The notes beneath the pieces were generated by a model. It ran no database searches. It worked only from the letters and a program-made list of their open reading frames with translations, and was not told the origin of the DNA. The translations under genes and the position numbers were made by a program. This document shows, in pieces, positions 1-6,037 of a stretch of 9,013 nt of DNA; position 1 is the first letter of the stretch; every line of letters begins with the position of its first letter. Source of the stretch: Marinosulfonomonas sp. GTDB lineage: Bacteria; Pseudomonadota; Alphaproteobacteria; Rhodobacterales; Rhodobacteraceae. The stretch lies in NCBI GenBank assembly GCA_019090845.1, contig JAHRVD010000068.1, forward strand, positions 1-9,013, read 5' to 3'.

Positions 1-384
1 CCACCAGTTCCGATGATGGTGCGCGAGGCGACAAGGGCGGAAAATTTCCGCGACCGCGATATTGCCAAAGGTGCGCAACTGGTCATCAGCCCGTGGCATC
101 TGCACCGCCATGAACGCCTGTGGGACGACCCCAACGCCTTTGATCCGGATCGCTTTGCCACGCCTGCGGGCAAGGCCTCGGCGCAGTCCGCTTACATTCC
201 TTTTTCAGCAGGTGCGCGGGTTTGCACGGGCGCTGGTTTTGCGATGATGGAAGGCACGTTGTTGCTCGCACTTTTGGTGCGCAACTTTCGGTTTTCGACC
301 GTTGCGGGCAAAATTCCGGTGCCGGTGGCGCATCTGACGGTGCGTTCAAAGGATGGGATCTGGCTGTCAGCAGAGCCGCGTTAG
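1..384 (+). CDS. Cytochrome P450, C-terminal fragment (5' end outside window)
   Basis: This is the heme-binding end of a cytochrome P450 monooxygenase; the reading frame is open from base 1, so the gene starts upstream of the window. The first residues (PPVPMMVREAT) look like the segment that follows the ExxR helix in P450s. Next come a 'PERF'-type motif (FDPDRF, about 139-156) and the Cys-ligand loop FSAGARVCTG, whose heme-ligating Cys codon is 223-225. This fits FxxGxRxCxG. The protein ends about 50 residues after the Cys, so no reductase domain is fused and it would need separate redox partners. The spelling around the motifs resembles bacterial P450s of the CYP4/CYP102-like fatty-acid group, but the substrate cannot be told. 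Its TAG stop (382-384) overlaps the TAA stop of the convergent ribbon-helix-helix gene. The family call is firm; the subfamily is a guess. Confidence 0.93.
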   Translation, partial: PPVPMMVREATRAENFRDRDIAKGAQLVISPWHLHRHERLWDDPNAFDPDRFATPAGKASAQSAYIPFSAGARVCTGAGFAMMEGTLLLALLVRNFRFSTVAGKIPVPVAHLTVRSKDGIWLSAEPR

Positions 385-599
385 CGGTCGCGATAATAGC
401 GCAGAACATACAGCCGGATCGCCGAGGCCAGCCCCGATCTCGTGCCGCGTTCTTCGTCAATTTCTGCCGCCAGATCGTTTATTGGCCGATCCAATTTGCG
501 TGCGATGTCGCAAAACCCTCGCCAAAATTCCGCCTCAAGCGATACGCTGGTGCGGTGCCCGCGCAAGGTCAGGGAATGTTTGGCGGGGCGGTCGTTCAT
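381..599 (-). CDS. Small ribbon-helix-helix domain protein
   Basis: This 72-residue protein resembles the RHH_4-type ribbon-helix-helix family of alphaproteobacteria, short proteins sometimes misnamed aryl-sulfate sulfotransferases. The visible pattern is KHSLTLRGHRTSVSLE (a basic beta-strand), then helix EFWRGFCDIARKL, then helix PINDLAAEID, and a tail GLASAIRLYVLRYY. Ribbon-helix-helix proteins usually bind DNA as dimers, but no target is known to me for this branch. Its ATG overlaps the TGA of the upstream DUF4169 gene (ATGA, 599-596) and no Shine-Dalgarno sequence is visible before it, so translation is probably coupled. It is the last gene of the sspB-fumC cluster. The TAA stop (383-381) overlaps the stop of the convergent P450 gene, leaving no room for a dedicated terminator. 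Confidence 0.85.
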   Translation of the reverse strand: MNDRPAKHSLTLRGHRTSVSLEAEFWRGFCDIARKLDRPINDLAAEIDEERGTRSGLASAIRLYVLRYYRDR

Positions 600-778
600 G
601 GCTTTGGATCGAGCTGGTGCTGATCCAGCCGCTTTTGTTGCGCGCTGCGTTCACCATCGGCCTGTTGGCGGATCGCTTTGGGCTGGCCGAATTTCACCGC
701 GTTGCGATCAGCCTGAACCTTTTGTGCCGCTTGGGCACGTGCCTTGCGGGCTCGGTTCAGGTTGATCGGTTTGCTCAC
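596..778 (-). CDS. DUF4169 family protein
   Basis: This is a 60-residue, strongly basic, Lys/Arg/Ala/Gln-rich protein of the DUF4169 type (begins [20 protein letters not shown]; its middle part carries the N-A-x-K-F-G-Q-P-K-A segment typical of the family). Function is unknown. It looks like one long charged helix with no membrane segment, no Cys and no enzymatic motif. The GTG start (778-776) overlaps the fumC TGA stop in a GTGA sequence and has no clear ribosome binding site, so it depends on translation of fumC. Its own stop overlaps the ATG of the ribbon-helix-helix gene. From memory, small DUF4169 genes often follow fumC in Rhodobacterales; this was not checked. Confidence 0.82.
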   Translation of the reverse strand: MSKPINLNRARKARAQAAQKVQADRNAVKFGQPKAIRQQADGERSAQQKRLDQHQLDPKP

Positions 779-2169
779 GCTTTGGGGCCGATCATATTTT
801 CCGGCCGCACGACTTTTTTGAATGTTTCTTCGTCAACAAAGCCAAGGTTGATTGCCTCTTCCATCAGCGTTGTGCCGTTTTTATGCGCGGTCTTGGCGAC
901 CTTGGTGGCGTTGTCATAGCCGATCGTTGGCGCCAGCGCCGTCACCAGCATCAGGCTTTCGCGCATCAACTTTTCGATCCGGTCCTTGTCGGCGCGGATG
1001 CCGGCCACGCAATTGTCTGTAAACGCGACCGAGGCATCGCCCAAAAGCTGCATGGATTGCAGCAGATTATAGGCCATCATCGGTTTGTAGACGTTCAGTT
1101 CGAAATGCCCCTGCGATCCGGCAAAGCCAATGGCGGCGTCATTGCCAAAGACATGGGCGCAGACTTGCGTCATCGCTTCGGCCTGTGTCGGGTTCACCTT
1201 GCCGGGCATAATCGAACTGCCGGGTTCATTTTCAGGCAACATCAATTCGCCCAGACCGCAGCGCGGGCCAGAGCCCAGCAGACGGATGTCATTGGCGATC
1301 TTGAACAGGCTGGCGGCCACAGTTTTGACCGCGCCAGACATTTCGACCATCGCGTCATGGGCGGCCAGAGCCTCGAATTTATTGGGGGCGGTGACAAAGG
1401 GCAGGCCGGTGATTTCGGCCATATTGGCGGCGACGTTTTCGGACCAGCCAATGGTGGTGTTCAACCCGGTGCCAACGGCTGTGCCGCCTTGGGCCAGTTC
1501 ATAGATGCGCGGCAGCGCGCCTTTGATGCGCGCAATTCCCATGGCGACCTGATGTGCATAGCCGGAAAATTCCTGCGCCAGTGTCAGCGGTGTGGCGTCC
1601 ATCGTATGGGTGCGGCCAATTTTGATGATGCCGTCAAATTCCTGAACCTTGGCTTCCAGTGCGGCGTGCAGTTTTGCCAGCCCCGGCAACAGCACATCAT
1701 GCGCCGTGGTCGCGGTGGCGATATGCATCGCCGTGGGGAAGGTGTCATTGGACGACTGGCCCATATTGCAGTGATCGTTTGGATGCACCGGATCTTTGGT
1801 GCCAATGGTGCCGCCAAGGATTTCGATTGCCCGGTTGGCGATCACCTCGTTGGCGTTCATGTTTGATTGCGTGCCCGAGCCTGTTTGCCAGACAACCAGC
1901 GGGAAATTGTCGTCAAACTTGCCGCCAGCGACCTCGGATGCGGCCTGAATGATTGCGTCGGCCAGCTTGGCGTCCAGCGCGCCTTTGTCCCGGTTGGCCT
2001 GTGCACAGGCCTGCTTGATAACGCCAAGCGCGCGCACAATCGCGACGGGCTGTTTTTCCCAGCCAATGGGAAAGTTGATAAGCGAGCGCTGTGTCTGCGC
2101 CCCCCAGTATTTATCAACCGGAACCTCCAGCGGGCCAAAACTATCGGTTTCTGTGCGCGTGGCGGTCAT
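775..2169 (-). CDS. fumC: Fumarate hydratase, class II
   Basis: FumC is the iron-independent fumarase of the TCA cycle, reversibly hydrating fumarate to L-malate as a cytosolic homotetramer. The 464-residue length is normal for the family. The superfamily signature [11 protein letters not shown] is at residues 317-327, and the catalytic Ser is Ser318, the number used for E. coli FumC. His188 lies in [16 protein letters not shown]. The N-terminal segment ([19 protein letters not shown]) and the substrate-contacting [12 protein letters not shown] and SSNDTFPTA segments are present. The ATG at 2169 is preceded by AGGAGAA at good spacing, so the start is secure. The gene lies 121 bases downstream of sspB on the same strand and overlaps the DUF4169 gene by 4 bases. 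Nothing appears missing or damaged. Fumarase class II versus aspartase is settled by close agreement with FumC throughout. Confidence 0.98.
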   Translation of the reverse strand: MTATRTETDSFGPLEVPVDKYWGAQTQRSLINFPIGWEKQPVAIVRALGVIKQACAQANRDKGALDAKLADAIIQAASEVAGGKFDDNFPLVVWQTGSGTQSNMNANEVIANRAIEILGGTIGTKDPVHPNDHCNMGQSSNDTFPTAMHIATATTAHDVLLPGLAKLHAALEAKVQEFDGIIKIGRTHTMDATPLTLAQEFSGYAHQVAMGIARIKGALPRIYELAQGGTAVGTGLNTTIGWSENVAANMAEITGLPFVTAPNKFEALAAHDAMVEMSGAVKTVAASLFKIANDIRLLGSGPRCGLGELMLPENEPGSSIMPGKVNPTQAEAMTQVCAHVFGNDAAIGFAGSQGHFELNVYKPMMAYNLLQSMQLLGDASVAFTDNCVAGIRADKDRIEKLMRESLMLVTALAPTIGYDNATKVAKTAHKNGTTLMEEAINLGFVDEETFKKVVRPENMIGPKA

Positions 2170-2290
2170 AGCTATTCTCCTGAAATCTGTTGCGGTCTTC
2201 TGACTGATTTTTGGTAAAACTTCAATGCGGCTGGCACTGGAATGCTCAGATGTCCGGCCTGTGCCGCAAAGTCAGGAATACGCTTGGCAA

Positions 2291-2764
2291 TCAGGACTTT
2301 CTGAAACTGTCCAAACTGACGACTTCGCCATCACGCGCCGGGTCCGCCACTGTCGGCGTTGCCGATTCTTCGGGTTTCTCAGGATCGCCATCGGGCAGAT
2401 CGTCTTCGTCATCCTGCGTTTCAAAACGCAGACCAAACTCAACCGATGGATCCACAAATGTGCGGATCGCATCATAAGGAATATAGAGCGATTCCGGTGA
2501 GTCGCCGAAATTCAGCGTGATTCCAAAACCTTCGTCCGTAACATCGAGATTATCGAACCAGTTTTGCACAACGATGGTCATTTCTTCGGGGTAGCGGTCA
2601 GACAGCCAATCGGCGATCTCGACATCCGGGTGCATGGTATCAAAGGTTATGAAAAAATGATGCTCGCCCGGCAGACCTTCGGCCGCGACGCCTTCCAGAA
2701 CCCGCTGTATCAGGCCCCGCATCGCATCGTGCATCAGGTTTCCGTAGTCAATCGTCTGGGACAA
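2291..2764 (-). CDS. sspB: SspB, ClpXP adaptor for ssrA-tagged proteins
   Basis: SspB tethers ssrA-tagged substrates to the ClpX unfoldase. The N-terminal domain (IDYGNLMHDAMRGLIQRVL, HHFFITFDT, YPEEMTIVVQNWFDNL, FGDSPESLYIPYDAIRTFVDPSVEFGLRF) is the tag-binding SspB fold. It is followed by an acidic, Pro-rich linker of about 30 residues and the C-terminal peptide EVVSLDSFRKS. That is the short ClpX-binding (XB) tail seen in alphaproteobacterial SspB. No ATG lies between the upstream in-frame stop and the conserved domain. Two in-frame TTG codons are possible. The first, at 2770, sits directly against the GGGGGA run; the second, at 2764, has that run about 6 bases upstream, so I take 2764 (157 residues, MSQTIDYG...). 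Upstream gene of the fumC cluster; its partner RNA ssrA is about 2 kb away. Confidence 0.95.
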   Translation of the reverse strand: MSQTIDYGNLMHDAMRGLIQRVLEGVAAEGLPGEHHFFITFDTMHPDVEIADWLSDRYPEEMTIVVQNWFDNLDVTDEGFGITLNFGDSPESLYIPYDAIRTFVDPSVEFGLRFETQDDEDDLPDGDPEKPEESATPTVADPARDGEVVSLDSFRKS

Positions 2765-3011
2765 GGCCAATCCCCCTAGCGTTTCTGGGACTCACAATAA
2801 TGGTTTCACAGGTGAAGGAAAGGGCGGTTGCGGAATATTTGCTATGGAAAATCAAGCATGACGCGCAAGTCCGCAAGGTGTCCTGCTGACTTATATGTAG
2901 TGCACTGGATAGCAAAGGCAGGTGCTGCTATCGTCCTTGGAACGGACCAAATTTGGCTATGTTCCGGACACCGGCTGCGCGCGTCGGATCGTTTGGGCAG
3001 ATGGGGGCGAT
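2765..3011. promoter_or_regulatory. Divergent intergenic region between sspB and the halogenase gene
   Basis: This spacer of about 250 bases must hold the start signals for sspB (minus) and the halogenase (plus). I see no convincing sigma70 -35/-10 pair with standard spacing on either strand. Three short inverted repeats are visible: TTCAC-AG-GTGAA (2805-2816), AGTGCACT (2899-2906) and CCAAATTTGG (2947-2956). The last lies 55 bases before the chosen halogenase start, a position that would suit an operator. Such short palindromes also arise by chance. A GGGGGA run just upstream of the sspB TTG serves as its ribosome binding site. No conserved coding sequence is apparent. Confidence 0.45.
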
Positions 3012-4730
3012 GTGGGAAAACCGATCAAACAAATTACAATTGTCGGCGGTGGAACTGCTGGCTGGATGTCGGCTTTGTTGCTGATGTCGCTTCTTAAGAC
3101 CAGTAAAGGTAAGGGGCCCAAGATCAAACTGATCGAATCGCCCAACATCCCAACCGTTGGTGTCGGCGAGGCGACGGTTCCCGGCATGCCCCGCACCTTA
3201 AAGACCGCGGGTATTTCCGAGCAGGAATTTTTCAGGACCTGCAATGCCTCGTTTAAGCTGGGCGTATTGTTTGACAACTGGAATGTCGACAAAGCGGGTA
3301 AACCAATTTCCTTTGTGAACCCGTTTGCCCGGCCACCCTCAATTGATGGCATTGATGCGGCCAGTTATTTTGCAAAATACGGCGCCGGCGGGGTGGATTT
3401 TTCGCAAATCTTCTCACCGACCATTGATCTTGCCCGCCAGTTTCGCGGCCCGCGCGCGCTAAACAGTGGCGAATATGCGCAAGGCACCGGCTTTGCCTAT
3501 CATCTGGACGCCGGGCTGTTTGCCAAGATGTTGCGGGATGTGTGCATCAAGCGTGGTGTTGAACACATCATGGAAGATATGGAGCGGGTTGAGCTGGACG
3601 AACGCGGTTATGTGGCCGCTGTTCATCTTGCTAAAACCGGGCGCCACCCGGTGGAACTGGTGCTTGATTGCACCGGCTTTCGCAGCCTGATTATCGGCGA
3701 AGCGCTTGGTGAGGAATTCATCAGCTATTCCGACTATCTGGCCAATGACCGGGCGATGGCGGTGCAATTGCCCCACCCTGATCCTGAAAAGCTGGAACCA
3801 ATGACCCGTTCAACCGCGCTTGGCGCTGGCTGGACGTGGCGCGTGCCGCTTTATAACCGGATTGGCACGGGCTATGTTTATTCCAGCGCGCATCGCAGCG
3901 ATCAGCAAGCGATGGATGAATTCAAGCAATCCCTTGGCGATCTTGGCCGCGACGCAGAACCTCGGGTGATCCCGATGCGGATCGGGCGCAACCGGAATGC
4001 ATGGGTAAAAAACTGCGTCTCTATTGGCCTTGCAAATGGCTTTATCGAGCCGCTGGAATCCACCGCGATCCATATGATTGATACCTCAATTCGATGGTTG
4101 GTGACCTATTTCCCCGACAGCGATTTCGCCGCCCCGCCGCGCGCGCGCTACAACAAGCTGGTCACCAAAGCCTATGAAGAAGTGCGCGATTTTATTTGCC
4201 TGCACTACGCTTTGGGCAACCGGACCGACAGCCAGTATTGGATCGATGCGCGCGAGGAGCTGAAAGTTCCCGATTCGCTGGCCGAAAACCTTGAGCTTTG
4301 GCAACACGCGATGCCGGGGCCGTATGATCTGGATTTTGTGTCGTTATTTTCGCCATGGACATATCAGGCCGTTCTGATGGGCAAGCGGGTTTACGAGACT
4401 GATTATGCCGCCAAAAATTTTGAAAGCAGCATTGGGTTTGATCCCGACAAGTGGAAAAAATATGTCGTGCAGACCCGCCGCCAGATCACCCAGACGGTCA
4501 AAAACGCCGCCGATCACCGCACCCTGCTGCGCCAATTGCGCGGCGAAGCCGAACCCGCGCCTGCGGGCCAACCCTGGGCGCTGATGGGCGGGTTTGCATC
4601 CGGCGGGGGATCGGCGACAGTGCAAATGCCCGGCCAGCGGGCACCCGCACCACAACGGGTTGACGCGTCCAAAGCCGTGCCTGAAGCGCCATCCAAGTCA
4701 GATGAAAGTGACGATTTCAACCTGCTTTAG
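3012..4730 (+). CDS. Flavin-dependent halogenase, tryptophan halogenase family
   Basis: Enzymes of this family use FADH2, oxygen and chloride or bromide to make HOX, which passes to a catalytic Lys and halogenates an aromatic ring, often tryptophan or another indole. With the GTG start at 3012 the protein has 572 residues. It shows the FAD site GGGTAGW (12-18) and ribose-binding Glu42, then VGVGEATVP (49-57). Lys82 in CNASFKLG matches catalytic Lys79 of PrnA. The W-x-W-x-[IV]-P motif WTWRVP starts at Trp274, and EPLESTAIH (346-354) carries Glu349, equal to PrnA Glu346. The last 65 or so residues are a Gly/Pro/Ala-rich, probably disordered tail. I chose GTG because residues before it (open frame back to 2922) match nothing in the family; a G-run at 3003-3007 gives a close ribosome site. 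No flavin reductase or TonB receptor is adjacent. The substrate is unknown. Confidence 0.92.
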   Translation: MGKPIKQITIVGGGTAGWMSALLLMSLLKTSKGKGPKIKLIESPNIPTVGVGEATVPGMPRTLKTAGISEQEFFRTCNASFKLGVLFDNWNVDKAGKPISFVNPFARPPSIDGIDAASYFAKYGAGGVDFSQIFSPTIDLARQFRGPRALNSGEYAQGTGFAYHLDAGLFAKMLRDVCIKRGVEHIMEDMERVELDERGYVAAVHLAKTGRHPVELVLDCTGFRSLIIGEALGEEFISYSDYLANDRAMAVQLPHPDPEKLEPMTRSTALGAGWTWRVPLYNRIGTGYVYSSAHRSDQQAMDEFKQSLGDLGRDAEPRVIPMRIGRNRNAWVKNCVSIGLANGFIEPLESTAIHMIDTSIRWLVTYFPDSDFAAPPRARYNKLVTKAYEEVRDFICLHYALGNRTDSQYWIDAREELKVPDSLAENLELWQHAMPGPYDLDFVSLFSPWTYQAVLMGKRVYETDYAAKNFESSIGFDPDKWKKYVVQTRRQITQTVKNAADHRTLLRQLRGEAEPAPAGQPWALMGGFASGGGSATVQMPGQRAPAPQRVDASKAVPEAPSKSDESDDFNLL

Positions 4731-4834
4731 CGCGCAATCAAAGGTGTAAAGTGCAGGCTTCTGTTGCCAGGTGCCTGCGAACCCCGCCTTACGCGGCTAG
4801 GCGCAAGGGCTTAAGTTTCGGCAACTCAAACTGC

Positions 4835-4876
4835 TTACGCAGCCAGAGCCATAGCCGGAGCACGGTTGTCATTTGC
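4835..4876 (-). other. ssrA: tmRNA tag-peptide reading frame (ANDNRAPAMALAA)
   Basis: The resume codon is GCA (4876-4874) and the frame ends in TAA (4837-4835), giving 13 residues: ANDNRAPAMALAA. The AND start and the ALAA end match the layout of known tags (E. coli ANDENYALAA after the initial Ala). The final LAA residues are those bound by ClpX, and the N-terminal part is where SspB docks. This frame has no start codon because translation resumes on it from a stalled ribosome. Confidence 0.95.
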
Positions 4877-4962
4877 AACTGTACAATACGGACCGATAAC
4901 GGTGGTACCTCACCGGGCAAAAGCTAACCCCTTTAGACGTTCGTCGATCCTATTTCGGCCCC

Positions 4963-4986
4963 ACAATCCCCAAATGAGGGATGTTT
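4963..4986 (-). other. tmRNA intervening segment excised from precursor
   Basis: The 24 bases between the encoded CCA end (4987) and the first G of the coding piece (4962) correspond to the linker that is cut out of permuted tmRNA precursors in alphaproteobacteria. The mature ends follow from the 7-bp acceptor pairing and the CCA, so these limits are tight, although processing itself is inferred. Confidence 0.75.
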
Positions 4987-5074
4987 TGGTGGAGCCGCCG
5001 GGTACCGCCCCCGGGTCCGATCCGCTTATTGCGAGCGCGTTTATCACCATAGTCCCGTTGCCGGAACACTATGG
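4987..5074 (-). other. ssrA: tmRNA acceptor piece (3' tRNA-like half)
   Basis: This segment becomes the separate RNA that carries alanine. It ends in a genome-encoded ACCA and contains the T-stem CCGGG/CCCGG and the acceptor strand CGGCTCC. The T-loop reads GGCGGTA, unlike the usual TTCRA-type loop. A 7-bp inverted repeat (ACTATGG 5068-5074 and CCATAGT 5047-5053, plus-strand reading) stands at its 5' side and may define the transcript start or a processing stem. The exact 5' end is not fixed by sequence. Confidence 0.75.
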
Positions 5075-5103
5075 AATCTAATGATTTGGCTGGCTGATTT
5101 CAA
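5075..5103 (-). promoter_or_regulatory. Sigma70-like promoter for ssrA
   Basis: On the minus strand TTGAAA (5103-5098) and TAGATT (5080-5075) are separated by exactly 17 bases. They lie immediately upstream of the tmRNA acceptor piece, so transcription would start near 5070-5067. The -35 box matches consensus at 5 of 6 bases and the -10 box at 4 of 6. The start would fall inside the first arm of the 5068-5074 inverted repeat, so the true 5' end or the exact -10 box could differ by a few bases. Confidence 0.55.
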
Positions 5104-5116
5104 GCTGTTTACAGCT
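5103..5116. repeat. Inverted repeat next to the ssrA -35 box
   Basis: AGCTGT-TT-ACAGCT is a perfect 6-bp inverted repeat with a 2-base centre. It touches the proposed ssrA -35 element, in the spacer between ssrA (minus) and the DUF2182 operon (plus). The position would suit a repressor or activator dimer acting on one or both genes. No regulator is recognisable from the motif. The rest of this spacer, up to 5250, shows no further convincing signal. Confidence 0.45.
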
Positions 5117-5250
5117 ACTGCGTCATTCTGAGCGATTGCGTTGTCATTGTTACCTGACGGAAGCTGCACACCAGAACATTTGACTTTTGAGCGGTCGGGC
5201 GAAAAGACAGATGTAATCGGGTCGGGTTCGGTCCTGAAATGGGGGGGCGC

Positions 5251-6015
5251 ATGACAGTTAAAACGATTTCATGGCGCCAGCCACGGGTGCTGGGATGGCT
5301 GGGGTTTTTCACTGCTATTCTTGGTGCGTGGATCGGCGTCTATCTGATGGCACGTGATGGCTCTGGCTGGATTTGCGGGCCGGATGTCGTGTTTTTGCTG
5401 CCGTTGGGGGGCTTCTGGACACTGTTTGCCATGTGGTCAGTGATGATGCTGGCGATGATGTTGCCCACATTGGTCCCCACTTTGCACGCTTATGATGATC
5501 TGGGGCGCGTCACTGGTGCCGGACGGGCCGGCTGGCTGGGGTTGATCGCTGGATACGGCGCGGTCTGGATCATCGGCTCGGCCGGATTTGCCGCGCTGCA
5601 GGTGGCGGCGCTGCGTTTTGGGCTGATCGGCCTGAATGGGGCTGCATCAAATCTGTGGCTGGCGGCAGCTTTGTTCGTTTTGGCCGGTCTGTGGCAGTTC
5701 ACACGCACCAAGGAAGCCTGCCAGAGCGGTTGCCTGACGCCGATACAATATTTCATGGCAAACTGGCAGCCGGGAATTCTTGGCGGCTGGCGGATGGGGG
5801 TTGATATCGGCCTGACCTGCGTGGGCTGTTGCTGGGCGATCATGATGCTTGGCTTTGTCGGTGGCGTGATGAGCCTTTTGTGGATGGGGCTGGCGACGGT
5901 TTTCATGGTGGCCGAAAAATTACCCGATATCGGCGCGCATCTGCGCCGCCCCGGCGGAATAATTTTATTGGTGGCTGGTCTGGCTTGCGTTTTGCGCGCA
6001 GGCGGGGTGGTCTGA
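5251..6015 (+). CDS. DUF2182 family multi-pass membrane protein
   Basis: This 254-residue hydrophobic protein fits the DUF2182 / predicted metal-binding integral membrane protein family. About six or seven membrane segments are visible: near residues 13-33, 47-75 (with WSVMMLAMMLPTLVP), 90-116, 132-148, 178-216 (probably two) and 232-252. Family Cys residues are present: KEACQSGC (Cys157, Cys161) in a loop and TCVGCCW (Cys190, Cys193, Cys194) in a membrane segment. Met-rich runs and Cys clusters suit metal handling or redox chemistry, but no reaction is established to my knowledge. I chose the ATG at 5251, preceded by a G-run, over the ATG at 5239, which has no ribosome binding site. The DUF1326 gene follows 22 bases downstream. 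These two families are often neighbours (from memory), suggesting a shared system. Confidence 0.87.
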   Translation: MTVKTISWRQPRVLGWLGFFTAILGAWIGVYLMARDGSGWICGPDVVFLLPLGGFWTLFAMWSVMMLAMMLPTLVPTLHAYDDLGRVTGAGRAGWLGLIAGYGAVWIIGSAGFAALQVAALRFGLIGLNGAASNLWLAAALFVLAGLWQFTRTKEACQSGCLTPIQYFMANWQPGILGGWRMGVDIGLTCVGCCWAIMMLGFVGGVMSLLWMGLATVFMVAEKLPDIGAHLRRPGGIILLVAGLACVLRAGGVV

Positions 6016-6037
6016 GTGACAATGACAGGAGCGCTAA

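Larger units (their letters stand above)
4741..5074 (-). ncRNA. ssrA: Transfer-messenger RNA, circularly permuted two-piece type
   Basis: tmRNA rescues stalled ribosomes and adds a degradation tag. On the minus strand the order is permuted, as in alphaproteobacteria: acceptor piece first (about 5074-4987), a short spacer removed in processing (4986-4963), then the coding piece (4962 to about 4741). The two pieces form the tRNA-like end. GGGGCCG (4962-4956) pairs over 7 bases, with one G-U, with CGGCTCC just before the encoded ACCA (4990-4987). The GGGGCCG is followed by a D-arm-like AAATAGGATCGACGA, close to the E. coli tmRNA 5' end. A perfect 5-bp T-stem (CCGGG/CCCGG) precedes the acceptor strand. 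A tag reading frame (4876-4835) encodes ANDNRAPAMALAA then TAA. Downstream, a 6-bp stem (GCAGGC/GCCTGC, 4778-4753) is probably a pseudoknot or 3' end element. Outer ends are estimates (within about 15 bases); identity is secure. Confidence 0.95.

Noticed and set aside
883..1866. Long plus-strand open frame of 327 codons
   Set aside because: It lies entirely opposite fumC, its translation is His/Gly/Arg-rich with no family resemblance, and fumC is certain on the other strand.
2818..2830. 13-base match (starting GAAAGGGCGGTTG) also at 7594-7606
   Set aside because: Only two copies, no matching flanks and different settings (an intergenic spacer versus a gene's 3' end), so it is probably chance.
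2922..3011. Upstream extension of the halogenase frame
   Set aside because: The extra 30 residues match nothing in the family, and the FAD-binding strand normally lies within the first 10 or so residues, as it does from the GTG at 3012.
4866..5081. Plus-strand open frame of 71 codons in the halogenase-DUF2182 gap
   Set aside because: It covers the antisense of the tmRNA gene and has no protein-like features.
5180..5217. TTGACT as a -35 box for the DUF2182 operon
   Set aside because: The only -10-like element, TGTAAT at 5212, is 26 bases away, which is too far.
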